Source: Fratercula arctica
Lineage: Eukaryota > Chordata > Aves > Charadriiformes > Alcidae
Reading direction: 5' to 3'
NCBI GenBank assembly: GCA_947846985.1
Contig: CANTUZ010000008.1
Coordinates: 27,733,352-27,797,351 of the forward strand
DNA length: 64,000 bases
Shown one piece after another: positions 21,309 through 34,395 of this stretch (positions are counted from its first letter, which is position 1; the number at the start of each line of letters is the position of its first letter). The position numbers and the translations under genes are program-made. The notes under the pieces are model-generated. The model was not told the DNA's origin. It searched no databases and saw only the letters and a list, made by a program, of their open reading frames with translations.

Positions 21309-22566
21309 AGAATTTAATGTAGCTATAATGACTCATTATTGAATGTTTATTTGAATAATAACTGCTTATTAAGTATATTAATCTCAGCTGATGAATGCAA
21401 AAACTGTTTAGTGAAAAGCTGGTTTTCTTTACATTAGTATGCAATTATTTAACTGAAAGGTTCAAAGAGACACATCTAATTACAGTGTTGCTTTAAAAGT
21501 ATTTAAGCAGCAGTTATTAAAATATCATTTGAAATATGCTTATGGACCTCCTGTAGTGTTGTTAAAATGCAAAATTCTGTTTTAAGATTAGTACTTGCAA
21601 TAAGTTTCCTTTCAATACTGAACAAATCCTTACAAAACCTGCTTAATGTAAAGGATTGATGTTTCCTGTAAAACAGAGCAAGAAGATTCAAGAATTTCTG
21701 TGTGTGCAGAATGAATATGTCTATGCTTATGCTGAGATTACTGATTGAAAACCAAAATTAGTGACAGACATTTACAAACAAGCAGTTGAGAATCCTATTG
21801 CTGAATTGGCATTTATGGGGAAAGCATCTATTCATACTAAAAGTAGTTGGCCATGTAGTTTTCTGTTATTAGAGAACTAAAGATACTTATCACTATCTGC
21901 AGCAAAACTGCAGCTTGCCATTTAGCATCTTCAAATATTTGCCCTCAAACTACTTCTGCTTGCCTATAAGAAAATATCACAAGTATTGTGGTTGTGGTCT
22001 GGTGTTTTAGTCACCTATTTTTGGGGGATACTTGTTCCTCCATCATGTACTTCCAATGGTCTGCAGAGGACAGATAAGCAGTGCATATCACTCCTCAGAA
22101 ATTCCTGCCAAGCTCTGTACACCTGACACTTGGGAAGAGAGCAACCAGAGAATGTATCTTTGGTGGGTAATGTAGCATGTCAAATGTCTAGCAAAATTCT
22201 GTTTGCCCAAAGACATCTAAGGAGTTTGGATAAAAGGTGGCAGAGCCATAAACAGGCATTTGGTTGATAAGAGACGGGTACTTTTCCAGCAACTTTATAC
22301 TACAAAGAAAGCGTGATGCAGTAGAGCTGCTTATCTGCTGAACTTGAGCAGGAACAGTAGAAGTCTGAATGACAGTTCCCAGCCTCAGAACAAATTCTCT
22401 GCCCTATGGCTTAGGCACATAATAACTATCCTTGCTGAACTATTAAAGTACAGGTTTTCAGTATTTCACAGATGCAAGGCATTAAGAAAGCCTGTTAGAT
22501 TCTTTTCTCACTAAGCCCCTAAACTGCTCAGTTAACCTCTTTCCGCTCTTAAACTTCAAGCCTACA
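21309..22566. other. non-coding unique sequence
   Basis: No exon, RNA gene or transposon recognised. Confidence 0.45.
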
Positions 22567-22600
22567 TATTATTATTATTGATTCTTTCTTTCTTTCTTTC
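22567..22600. repeat. (ATT)n and (TTTC)n microsatellite
   Basis: Four ATT units, then about four and a half TTTC units. Confidence 0.9.
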
Positions 22601-23680
22601 TCATGTTGGTGTTAATGTTATTGATCTTTCTGACTCACACTGTAATCCTGTCACTTTGTTTTCTTCTCTGCCTTCTGCTTCTTATTTCTTATGGGGAGGA
22701 GGGCTTGGCCCTCCTTGTTCAGGGCTCAGGTTGTGTACCTGGGTGCCTCCAGGGTCAGTACATGCTGTGCTTGTACCAAAAAGGGACAGAAGAGTTGCAG
22801 ACAAGGGAAGAGGGCAGAAACGCTGCAGGGCAGCTTGCAAAGGGTACTTCCAGTTAATGTTAATTAGCCATAAACCTCCCAAGACTGCTCAGCCTAGGGA
22901 CAGGCTATTGGCTTGTTCCTTGAGATCTCTTGTTTTGCTGCCAGGTTACCGTAAGTAATGACTAAACTGAAAAGCTCTGAGATTGTTGCCTCTTTCACAA
23001 ACTGTCTTCTTGATTCACTTTGTTCCATGCTCTCTTTTTGCATGCATCTGGTTTTTCCTACTGCAGTAAGAATGCTATTTCGTCCCATGTTTCTATTATT
23101 CTACCAGAATTGGGGTATCAGGCTCTGCCAAGTATCAGGGTTCATTAGTAGGGCTGTGGGTTGCTTCTTCTAAACAGAAAAGCAACAATATGTCGCAGCG
23201 CTCACACTTTCACTTTGTAGAGATAGTCACAGCAAGCCAAGCTCTGGATGGCTTCACAAGCCTTGAGAAACAAGTCTTATTTGGGGGACATTCATGTAGG
23301 AGGCAGGGAGAGGAGCCCCGGACCACCGCATCTGCAGCAAGCCCTGCCCTCAAGTGACAGGCACCACTCTCAACTCCACACACATGAGATTTCTGACTCA
23401 TGCAGTTTCCCGAGACAGAATAGTCACAGTACAAAGAAATACACAAAGGATTAAATATCACGTGTAGAAATCTCGCAGTTATTTTTTTCCAGTGAAATAA
23501 TAGCACAGTGGAAATACAGATCATTTTCTGTGCTGGGGAGCTAATGCAAAGCATTGATAGTGACCAATAATAACAAAAGTTGTGACCAGTGCAGGAGGTT
23601 CTTACTCACCATCACTGTGGTCCAGCAGCCTTGGTGACCTTAGCACAGAGGTTCTGGATACATCACTGATCATCGGCACT
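22601..23680. other. non-coding, moderately GC-rich segment
   Basis: Frames of 126 codons (+, ending 22958) and 114 codons (-, 23210-23554) are open but have the Cys/Leu/Ser/Arg-rich composition of chance ORFs. A consensus donor, GTAAGTAATG, lies at 22951 on the plus strand, inside the end of the 126-codon frame; no matching acceptor or promoter was found. Confidence 0.4.
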
Positions 23681-23717
23681 AACAAAAAAAACAAACAAAA
23701 AAAAAACAAAAAAAAAA
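23681..23717 (+). repeat. A-rich simple repeat
   Basis: Runs of A interrupted by single C, of (A)nC type. Confidence 0.9.
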
Positions 23718-26700
23718 TTGGGTCTAGGACTTTACAGCATCAGTTTAAAAGTAAAATTCCTTGATTTGTGATCTAATTGTAGATTCACTCCTGGGATTTG
23801 CAATGCTATTACTGTATCACCTAGACCTGGAGAGGTCTTCTTTAAATAAAAACTGAAAAGCAGAAAAAAAAACCAAACCAGAACTAAGAAACACAACAAC
23901 TGCAGCCTCCAGATTTTTTGGAATAAAGAAGTTACAAATTTTTAGTAATAGCATTATAGCACTTGCTTTCCCAGCAAATAACTATTAGCCTCCAGCCCAA
24001 AGTTGTAAGGTAGGTGAAGGGCAATGGGTGTTAAGGCAGCTCTGTGGCAGGTGTGGTGGGCAATCAGCTGCCAGACACAAATCACACTTGCGTTCTATTT
24101 TCTTCCCCCCAAAAGTATCTAGATACATTCATACTCTACATTAGAAATTACTGGCTGCTAGTTTGCAAGAGACATGTCAAGAATAGCATGTAACATAGCA
24201 AAAGTTCACAAGTATGGGTATGTGTTTCCTTTGCAAAACTGGCCTTGCTAATGCCTTGCCTTTCATCTCCTACTTCTGCTTTCAGTATAAAAGGACTCAG
24301 AGAAGGGAACAGTAAGAGACTTTCAGTCTCCTATAAAAATCCTAACCTAATCACAGTGCTGGTGCCTCTTTAGACCCCTACAGTGGGATCTAAGGGGCTC
24401 TTAGAGGTAATTAGGGGCAACTCCTCAACACGATGCATGAGAAGAAGAGCAGTGTAGCAACAGGAGTCCTGGTCCCTGCTGCGAGACCTAACTGGGGCTA
24501 GCGGCAGCTATCAAACTCTCTGCATGGGAACCCAGCAGGAGAATGGCAACAGCTCTTAAACCCTCTGCAGGACATTAGAGATGAGTACTAAAAAATACTA
24601 GAAAATCACACAGGAGTACTTAAATATTACTTGATCATTAACATAGTAATTACATCAGTGCTGCTCCCGCCTGATGCCATAATTTAAGAGGTTTCAGCAT
24701 TTTCATTATAATCAGTAGCAGTTATTTCCTGTGGTTCATTGCCCATAAAATGTTCACCATGGAAAAAAAGGAAAAAAAAAAAGATAGGAAGAGACTTTGC
24801 CATGCTGGCAATTAATATCCACTGTGGTGCTTGCGCATCCCTGAGCTACAAATTATGCTGGTGGGTGCTTCATCAGGCTTCAGGGAGCCAAACAAGGCAC
24901 GTTTGTTCCTGAAAGCTTTTCATAGAGACTTTTAACTAAGATTTTTAATGGAACCTTTTCTGAGGCAATAGGACGCTTCTCAAGTATGCCTATGTCTATT
25001 TTTTTTTTCTCTTTTCACCAATATTTTAAAGACAAGGTTCTGTATTTACTAGGTTATGTGGAACATGCAGTAGTGCTTCTACAATAATGTAGATCCCAGC
25101 AACTGTGCAGAATGCTCTTCCTAAGAAGACTGTAATCTCTGACGTAAGCATACAGAAAGTGAACTATCAAGCTCTGCTGCCATCAAAATGAAACCTCAAA
25201 AAAGTTATCAGATATGAATTTATCTAACAAGCTCTCACACATTTTGAAAATGGGAGTATAAATGATAGTTCCTATCTACCAACCAGATTGAGTGATTAAT
25301 TAATGCATTACGAGAAAAAAAGTTTGACATTTAAAGCAAGGTTGGGTGACTCTGTCAGTGCATTAGTTTTTATGGGTTTGATCTGAACTGGACAAAGAAT
25401 TACAACATTCAATCAACTTGAACTGTTTGTATTGATCTGCATAGAAGATTGGGAAAAAAAAAAGATATATTGTCTCACTATAAGCTTTTTCCTGGTTTTA
25501 TTTGCTTTGCAAGAGAGCAATATTTTTCTGAGCACAGACTGAGTGCAATGGCTCCATAAAATGGCCCAGGAGGCTTCTGCAGCACCATTAGAAGTGTGTT
25601 CTCTCTGCTCAGAAGCTACTGAGCAATATTGCTGAGGAAATGGAGTCCCCTGGTATATTATTCCCACAGCTGCCATGATGAACCAGCACTTGAAATTCAC
25701 TTGAAATGATTCTGGGTTGTGGTGACTATGATAAAAATAGTGTAGTGAATTTCTCCCCTAAAACATTGTCTGCCATATGAATGACTCCTTCAGAAATTAA
25801 ATACCTTGGGAAATCACTTGAGAGGAGAGAATTAATGTTAGGACTATAACTGCTGTATTGCAACTTCATTACACAGTTTTTATTTATTTATTTTCCCCTC
25901 TTCTGCCTTCTGGGTTTTGGGGTTTTTTTGCCTTTTTTTTTTTTTTTTTTGTCTTTCTGGGCTCCAGTTTTCCATGAGCAGATTGTGGTTGCCTTGAATT
26001 CATCTGTTAACTGAAATTACCCCCCAAGCACTGAAAGGAGGTATTGGACTCAGCACAGATACGGGCCCTGGCACACAAGGAGGTAATTTGGGAAGTAGCT
26101 GTGACTCAGGGTATAGCTCCTCCTGGGCTCCCTTCGCTTGCATAAGGTAGGGAAGAGGTGGGGGTGCAAAGTGCATTCTCTCACCCGTTCTCAGGGTGCA
26201 GCTGGCCCAGGCTGCCTCAGCAGACTGGGTTGCTTTCATCTCCTTTGAAGAGGGTTTCACTGACTAGAAAAGAGCATGTTAGCAAGAAATGATAAGCCAA
26301 GCATGGAACAAATTCTGTCGTACCCTCCACAGAAAGACCAAGCTGGTGAGAATTAACAGACCATTTATGCAATATCCTTTGAACACGAGCAAAAGGGAAC
26401 CTTCCTGAGAAAACGGAGGCATCTCCTCTCAAATTAATCCATGCCATCGAACTGCTGTAACTGAGAGGACCGTTTGTTCCCAGCTGTTTAACTTTGCCAC
26501 ATTTTGTACCACCTGCAATGACATTTCATTACTGTGGAGTGGCAGCAGCAAAACCACCATGCAGCTATCAGCAGGAAAGGAAATTAGTGATGATTATGAT
26601 TAACAAAACAGCTCTGACTTAGCCAATGCTGAGAGAAGACAGCCTCCAAAGGAATCAAATACTGCAAGTATCAGGAATGAAATATCAGCACCACCCTGTG

Positions 26701-29645
26701 GTTCCCTCGATCTGCTTCCTCTTTGTTTGGGTCAAAAGGGACTGGATGTGGCCAGGCAAACTCAGAAGGAAGAGCATTGTTTCCTTCTGGATTTTCCCCA
26801 GTCCTCTTTCATATGGCTGATGCTTAAAACTCACCCTGCTGCCCTCCTGACCTGAATGACCTCCAAAAAGTTCTGAAAAGATAGGAGGTTTTGTGGGACT
26901 TGGCGCAATCCCTAATAAATATCCTGCTTGTCTGCAGCCAGCATTCTGTCCTACCTTCTTCACGTTTGCAGCTCTTTAAATTGCTCCCACAGGGTAGTGC
27001 AATCTGATGGCAAGCTTAAGGGAATGCAACTGAAATCTAATTGTGGTTCTGTCCTAGCTTTTATAGATTTCCCCATTATTTTAATCTCTGTTTCAGACAA
27101 TTAACTGGAAAATGGGTGTAAGTGTGGAAGAAAACCTTTCCTGTGAAAATCAACATATGCAACAAGTCCTGTCATAATCAGAGTGGTTTGGTTGTGCAAA
27201 TCAGCACACAAATGCTATCCTTGTTTTAGCAGAGTTTTCATTAAGGGATCAAATTTAAAAAAAAATGAGACTAGCTGCATATCCTTATGGTATAATTTTC
27301 TTTATTGCAGCAAATACCAAAGTCATTTCAGCTAAACTGATGGACTTGTATAAAAGCAATAAATGTCATTCAAGAAGATGCTTATGATGAATCAACAGAT
27401 GTAAGACTATCTGTGCTTCCCCCTATAAAGATACAATCTTGATAGTTAAAACAGTCAACAAAATACAGACTGAGCTTCCATGCCAAACTTTTTTATTAAT
27501 AAAGAGAAAAAGTCTCTGCATATATAGATCACTAAAATAAATGCAAATGTTCTTTCATTTTCTTTTCCCATTAACAAGTCTTCCAAGGATTTGACAAATT
27601 TGTGTATGAAATTCTGTTAATCTTTGACTGTTTTCTAGCTTTTCACAAAATCAAAAGGTGACATATACATAACTAATTGCTGGAATTTAACACCCCCAAA
27701 ATGACTCACCCTTTTCTTTTGACTGAATTGTATAATGAAATCAAAATAATAAATTTATCCAAAATATATACTAAGTTTTTGGATGCATGTTACCATCTGT
27801 GGTACAGGGTGTTGTTACCACCTCCACACTGGTTGACTGAAACATACTATGGAGACAGTATAGATGCACTCCAAGAAAATATACACTTACAGCAGAGGCT
27901 CACAAATGAGCAGACAATCACAGCAATAGCAAACCACATTATTGTTCCACTTAGCTCAGCAAGCTGCCCTGAAACAGACCCCTGTCACCAATTCAAAGGA
28001 AAAAGCAAGTATTAAACAGTGGACAGCTGGGATCCCAGCTCACCCTATTCCTCACCATGAAGAGCAGGGGACTGTGTAGCCAATCATTTTTATAAAAGTT
28101 CAGGTTTCTAGAGTTACTTCCTTCCCACACTTTGAATTACCTCTAATTTGGGTGACTTCAGACTTTCGTCAGTTTTGGGGCAAGGTTGAGGGTTTTCTTC
28201 CCGCAAGGAAAGAATGAGAAGGAATTTGTAGGAGTCTGTCAGACTGAGTGATTAGTTTAATACTGCTGAGATTTTATTGTAATATTAATGATGTGTTATG
28301 ATGCCTAAGGTCCTGGGTAAGCATCATTTACTATTTTAAATCTAAATAAGTAAATAAATACAAGAATCATAGAAGAAGCTTCTTACTTAATCTCATCATC
28401 ACTGTGGCATAACCACAGTCATAATAAAATTAACATACATTATATATTCTACCCATTTAAGAAGCTACACACATTGAAACTCCAATTTTATTTTAACATG
28501 AAGGAAAACATCCAGATGATGAAATTTATCAGCAAAGTATATATTGCCACTCTGCTAATTTACTAAGAGAGTAAAGAAGGGATTTGGGATACCGTATGGG
28601 AAATGCAGCTATTACTTTCCCTTGATTACAAGACAGATTACTGAATGAATGTTTTGAATCTTGTATGTACAGCAAATCCCACCAAAACCAGTAATGTCCT
28701 TCTTATTTTATTTACACATTTTAATCACTACCCTACTTCTTCCTTCAGACTACTGCATATCAGCTTTTAAAGCGTAGTAAAAAGAAATAATTTGCAGTCA
28801 ATCTAGAAAAATAAATCTAGCTCAAGGTTTACATTTTTCCATTTTTTCTAACTTTAAATTTGTGGAGAGAAGATTAGTGGTTTTCCCACTACCATAAATA
28901 TTTTTTCCTTTTTAAATTTTTTTTTTCATTTTTTAATGTGAGTAAAAATCCTCTGTCTACCCACTGTCACATATTTTACACATTTTGAAAACCCTGCGGG
29001 CATTTTGTGTGCGGTTGTAAGTAAGCATTGGTAATGCAGCTGGTGAGCATGACCCATTCTGTATTTGTTGGAAACATGTATTTTCAGAAGGTAATCTGAT
29101 CCTTCATTATGACAGAAAAAGTATAGCAACAATGAAGTCCGAGTTTCATCATAGAACCAAGTGTATTAATTTATTAACATTATCAAATTTCATATTAGTT
29201 ATGAGTAGGGAAATGTTTTTTGTACACACACTCCTAAGGCTTACTCAATCTAATGCCGTCTCAAAACCAGACAAATCTAAGCAAAAAAAAATGGGCATAA
29301 ATGCTAAAAAAGACATAATGCTCTAGACTATGGGGCTCTATTCTACACAGGGTTTTTCATTAAGCTCACTGCTCATCTCCTTCAAGGAAAGTTCCCGTTG
29401 AACCAGTACGAGTTCTGGCCATCTAAAGGACAAAGAACCAACAGACCTGAGCCAGGCACATGTCATCTAAAGGTGTGAGTTGGTCAGTTTGTTTGAGTTA
29501 GTGCAAGATCCCTGATGGAAACTTGAACAGATAACATTTTCCCTTGTTTAGGCAGAGAAAACCATCACCTCTTTAAATTGGTGTAATTCCTGTGTTCATG
29601 CAAGGCCTTTATTTGTATTTTTTCTCTCATTCTTCTTGTCTTTAG
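23718..29645. other. non-coding unique sequence
   Basis: No gene supported. Landmarks: a TATAAAAGG string at 24286-24294 that is also preceded by a good acceptor; a T run at 25933-25950; slightly GC-rich patches at 24300-24580, 26030-26240 and 26690-26960 in which the open frames lack splice sites. A 112-codon frame at 27677-28015 shows no domain. Confidence 0.45.
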
Positions 29646-29693
29646 AGAACGTGGTTACTGTGGAATTTTCCATACAATATAGCTACACCATGG
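29646..29693 (+). CDS. candidate 48-nt micro-exon
   Basis: One of the strongest acceptors in the window, a long T/C tract ending cttgtctttag, precedes 29646; a fair donor (ATGG/GTAAAG) follows 29693. Two frames stay open. One reads NVVTVEFSIQYSYTM, which resembles a beta-strand of an extracellular domain; the other reads RTWLLWNFPYNIATPW. The length is divisible by three. No partner exon is identifiable and a decoy is quite possible. Confidence 0.17.
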
Positions 29694-29774
29694 GTAAAGG
29701 ACAAGGTGCTACAGGACTATGGAGGGCTGCAGTTTACATTCCCATTTACTCCCTGTAGGATTCAGCTTATTACA

Positions 29775-29781
<7 letters not shown>

Positions 29782-29805
<24 letters not shown>

Positions 29806-29806
29806 A
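29782..29806 (+). repeat. poly(A) tract, 25 bases
   Basis: Uninterrupted A run. No AATAAA or gene-like body just upstream, so it is not taken as a retrocopy tail. Confidence 0.95.
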
Positions 29807-31855
29807 GTCCTTTTTTGCTTCTCCCATCTTTCCTTGTATGTATTTCATGCAGTTAGAAGCAGTGCCACATTCTTGCCCTGTACACGCAGTGCTATGTCTA
29901 TAGTGAGATCAGACTTTTGATTATGCCCAAAAGTTACATTTTCAGTAATTACTTCACACATCCATGCATATGGTTATCTAGCTAGCTGAAACTCATTTCT
30001 GATTGGGATTATTTTTCTTTCCCTGGCCTTAATGGAAAGATGCAAGGAAGCAGCTTTAGCTTGACTTTCAGAAATGAGTCCTTCTTATCAGGAATTAGTG
30101 TTCTGTTGAATTTCGCCAACAAGGTCATCAAAGTTTGAAGAATATGAGATGCTTCAGTGCTGCCAGACGGCCCATGGCAAAGGAAAGGGTGATGGGGGTT
30201 CCTTTTGGTCTGGTGCAATTTTCAGCAGATACATAGTGTTTTTCCTTGCCTTTATTACATGACTAATTCTCTTGGAAACACTGTTACCTTACGCAAACTC
30301 ATTTAGCAGGCCTACTTTTCTAAATATGACCCATCTTAACAGATGAGGTACCCTTTTCATGGTCTGAAAAGCATTTAGAATTGAAAGGAAAGCTTTTTTT
30401 CTTCAGATACAATTGTATTGATTCCCTCTGGAGTTGAAAAAACCCGAAACCAAAATGGTAGCCAAGAGCTAATCAATACCCCTGTTTTGGGAAGCTTGGT
30501 TGTAATCTTGAACTCCAAGGACCGGGTGAAATCTTGAGTCTTTTAAATTTTCACCTGCCATTGGACCAAACACAGTACTGAAGTACATTCACTCCAATAG
30601 TTGCAGATGTTTGCACTTTTAGAGAATGAGGAAATATTTACTTCACGGAAAACAAGAAGAAGAGTTCATCCAACACTCTTCAATTAAGCTGTAAACCCAG
30701 CCCATGCCCAGTGCTGCTGAACGGTGGTAAGGAAACACCAGACTGTGTAAAGCAGATGGACTTTTGTACCAGCTGGCTGCCACTCGCTCCGGGAAACGCT
30801 TGGCAGACAGAAAAGCAGCTGAGGTGCAATTCCCTTCGACTTGTACTCAGGGCCACACTGTGCCCCTGAAAGGCAAACAGGACTGAGACTGCCTGTCCAT
30901 GTGTAGTTCAGAATCACTCCATTCCTTTAGATAAATGGCGATTTAAAAGAACTACCTATTCCTCAATGTAATTAAGGCAAACATACAATACTCTTAACTT
31001 TCAAAAAGTAAGACACTGTTTTTTCCTAAAGCAGAAATGATTCATTACCCAGAAATGTGTATAATGTCATGGTGGTAACATCCACTGGTATCTATCTACT
31101 TGAGACTCCCAGACCCATCTTACATTTAGTGAGAAAAAACAAAGAACTAATGTTTTACTTTGTTATCCTCTCCTCAGCTATTTTTCTTTCAAATTTCATT
31201 TTCAACCCTTTCTGCATTGCAGAGAAGTATGTGTCAACAGACCAGAATTAAAAAGGTGACAAACTGTGAAGAATTAAAACTTCTAATTTAACAGATGAGC
31301 AACTGCAAATAAAAAAATCTCAGACAAACACTATTTTAATGAAAGGTGACATGTTGGAGATAGGAGGTTTTTTCTCTCTCTCTTCATCAGGTAACAAAAA
31401 ATTAGTTTAGGAAGCCATACAATAATGCTCTGAATGCAATAACAAATTCATATCCTGTGCTGTTAGTTTTGTTTGCTTGTTTGCTTTCTGAAACCATATA
31501 TGACATTTCTTTTGTAATAGTATATTTTCTTCACATTAGATGTGTCAACATTTGTTCGTGTCTGGACTAGCTCTCATTCTTATTACTATCAGGTATAGCT
31601 CTTATTTTTCATCTCCTCAATGGAGCTTTGCATTTTAGCCTGCAGAGGGATGGGGGGAGGGCTGGCACTGCAGCAGCCTTTCTGAAGTTTCCTAGCACCT
31701 TGTGTGACATTTCACATATAGAGAACTGGCTGGATATACGTTGGCCACTTGCTCGTAATGAAATTTTCCAGTGCAATAAACATCAGAAGGAAAACTAAAC
31801 GTGTGTATAAAGGAACATACTGAGCATGAAGTAACACTCCTTTACCCCCATTTAG
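29807..31855. other. non-coding unique sequence
   Basis: No gene recognised. A strong acceptor-like tract at 31368-31390 ends cag/gtaac, making it both acceptor and donor, which is typical of a decoy. Confidence 0.45.
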
Positions 31856-32001
31856 TGGGGCTAAATCCAGGCCAATAATAAATACAAGTGGCTTCCATGA
31901 AGTCAACCAGCCAAATCCAGAACCAATATCAAACAACAAAGCTTTGTAGAAGTTAATCAGTAGCCACATTGATTTACACCAGTTTGGGATTTTGGCTCAG
32001 T
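31856..32001 (+). repeat. old amniote repeat remnant (gatttacaccag type)
   Basis: Contains ggctaaatccaggcc, cttccatgaagtcaa and, at the right end, ccacattgatttacaccagt followed by ttgggattttggctca. This matches from memory a widespread old repeat whose copies read '..gatttacaccagctgaggatctggccc'. An 85-codon antisense frame here is probably non-genic. Confidence 0.45.
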
Positions 32002-34200
32002 CAGATGCAATCTACCTATCTTAGAGATGAATGCAGCACTCTTTGAGTACACCCAGCAGTGAATTAAAAAGCCAGCAGAGTGCTAAAACCTACTTTAAAA
32101 GAAATGGCACTACCTTCTTTACACAAAGGGTATAATTTAGATCAATGCATGTGAATTTTATAGGTGATTTGCCTACTGTTGGTAACCATCACTTGGCTAC
32201 CCCTCTGAGGATCACATTGAAATAAGTTTTCGGTTGTAAGCAATTAAACTCAAGTAAGCGCAACGAAGTCTGAATAACTTCAAATGACTTATTAACAAAA
32301 TACTGTGTTTACTACATAGCAGGTGGTCACCACATGCAGCATTAGGAAAGCCTTAACCTAAAATGCATCATCATACATAAGATCACTGAAATAACTCTTT
32401 AGCCCTACCGTGCTTCCAAGTATAAAGCATGACAAAGATTTTTGTAAATCATAATTACGTGAACCAAATAACCACAAATTTGATCCAGATCCTATGAATG
32501 AGATTTCCAACTCAGTGACTGGGAGTTTTTGAGGTATCAGAGTCAACTTCCAGCATCACTACCAGCTAGCAATCCTGCATGTAACTTCCCCAACAGTTCA
32601 TAATATGCATGGTATAAATTCCCCTAGATAGCAGAGTACCCTAATTTTTACCTAATCTCTACTCATATGCTTGAAAATAACTCTCTCATTTATTTCCATA
32701 CCCATGGCAGGTGCCACAGTAAGTTAACCAGTGGGAGTCTCTCATATGCCCCTCTGCCTCACTGGGTATTAATGAGGTTTTTCATTTAACTTCCATTAGG
32801 GAATGATTTCATGAATTCAGCATATGGGACTTACTGTTTAAATTGTTTACAAGTGACACTTTGTCTCTGAAAATGTAAAATATATATGACAATGGGGGCT
32901 GTTTGCCTAAGTAACCCATCTGTGATTAATTTTTGTGCATTTTATGTAACAATCTGAATTTAAAGCAAATGCCACAACTTACATTTTTCCCCTCTGACAC
33001 ATAATATATGTTACAGCATGAACTAGCTATGCTTTTTTAGACTGCAGCTAAATTTCATCATAAATGAGTCTGGTTTATGTGTGTTTGGGGAAAAAGGACT
33101 TTACCAGTTAACACCATCCTAGAACAAATAATGGCACTGGGAGCTCATTTTGCTTAGATTATAACTGGCAATTGAAAGGCCAGGGAGTATTAGCAAGCAA
33201 ATATTGGAAACTATTGGAAGAAATAGCTCAGATGTGTCCAGTGTAGGCAAACGAAAATTATCACTTACAACTTCCCATGAAGTCAAAGGACAGACATTCA
33301 TTTTACACCACAGTTGAGGTAAACATACATTTCTCACAGCAGTTAGGGACAGTGATCTGGACTGTTGCTTCATGGTGCTGACTTGGTACAAACACAAATC
33401 AGGAAGAGACAAAAACTGTCCCTAGTATTTACCATCAAAAGATAAAAGAGAATTAATGATTTGGAGGAGAACATGGGAACACCATAATAATATTTTAATC
33501 AGCAAGATAAGCAGCTGTCTTTGCACACTGGGAAAATTAATGTCAGGTTTTGGGAGGCATTGGGGAATGGGGAAATCGGATAAATGCATGATCTTTGATC
33601 ATGACAAATTTGTTCCAAATTGGGGGCATAGCATCATAGCATGGCAAAAACCATTAATGTGCTTGTTTGAGATTTTAGCAAGATAAGGAAGATTGACATC
33701 ATAGGCTAGAGACAGCACTTTAAAGTACTCAAAAAGAGTTCATAGGATGGAACGGTAATGAAGTGCCCAGTGATAAAGACAAGCAAACACATGCTTTTTA
33801 ATAAAGGAGGGAGTTAGAACAAAGGTAAATGCAACATAAAAAAAGTGAAATTATCAAAGGGGCAAGTTAAGGAAGTGGTATTTGAAGCTGCATTTGAGTA
33901 TGTAAGAGCTGACAAAATTTAGATTCATTGAGTCAGCTGAAGGACCTTGCAAGAAATGAATCAGGAGTTAACGTGCTTCCTGACATTAAATGTAACAGAG
34001 GAGGAAGAAAGCAGTAGCTGGAGATCTGGGCAAGGACAACAATGGTTTGCTGGGTGGGAAAGAGTATGAGAGTAAAATCATACTTGTATTATCCAGAGAC
34101 AGAGGCTGAGACAAGTGAGCAGTGTGGAAAAGTGGATGGAATATGACCAAGAAAGACTGGGGGACAGGTCAAACAGGTTTCTCCTCTTCTTTTCTTACAG
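32002..34200. other. non-coding; purine-rich on the plus strand from about 33440
   Basis: From about 33440 to 34180 the plus strand is rich in A and G, ending in a sharp switch to a T/C tract (34178-34200). No transposon or gene recognised. Confidence 0.45.
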
Positions 34201-34395
34201 GAAGAAAGCTGAGGAGGAGCTCCTGTGTATTTCTATCAACTTCAGCCCTGACCTACTGCTGAAATCATCCCTGTCACACTAAAAGAGAATGTGGACCCTG
34301 TCTCGAGAAGGAGAATATCAGTCAAACAAAATAACTAGTCAGTATAAGCATCAAAGACTGCAATTCTGACCCTTTAGCAATTTTTAGCACAACAG
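34201..34395 (+). ncRNA. candidate exon with strong splice sites
   Basis: The acceptor is near ideal (ttctcctcttcttttcttacag ending at 34200) and the donor strong (AACAG/GTAGGT), giving a 195-nt exon. One frame begins KKAEEELLCISINFSPDLLL and stops six residues later; the other two stop early. So it could be an exon of a non-coding RNA, a 5' UTR exon or a last coding exon. It is the best-defined exon by splice signals in the window, but nothing shows that it is transcribed. Confidence 0.25.

Noticed and set aside
24286..24294. TATAAAAGG as a core promoter
   Set aside because: An isolated match just after a polypyrimidine-AG; no initiator, CpG enrichment or downstream gene supports it.
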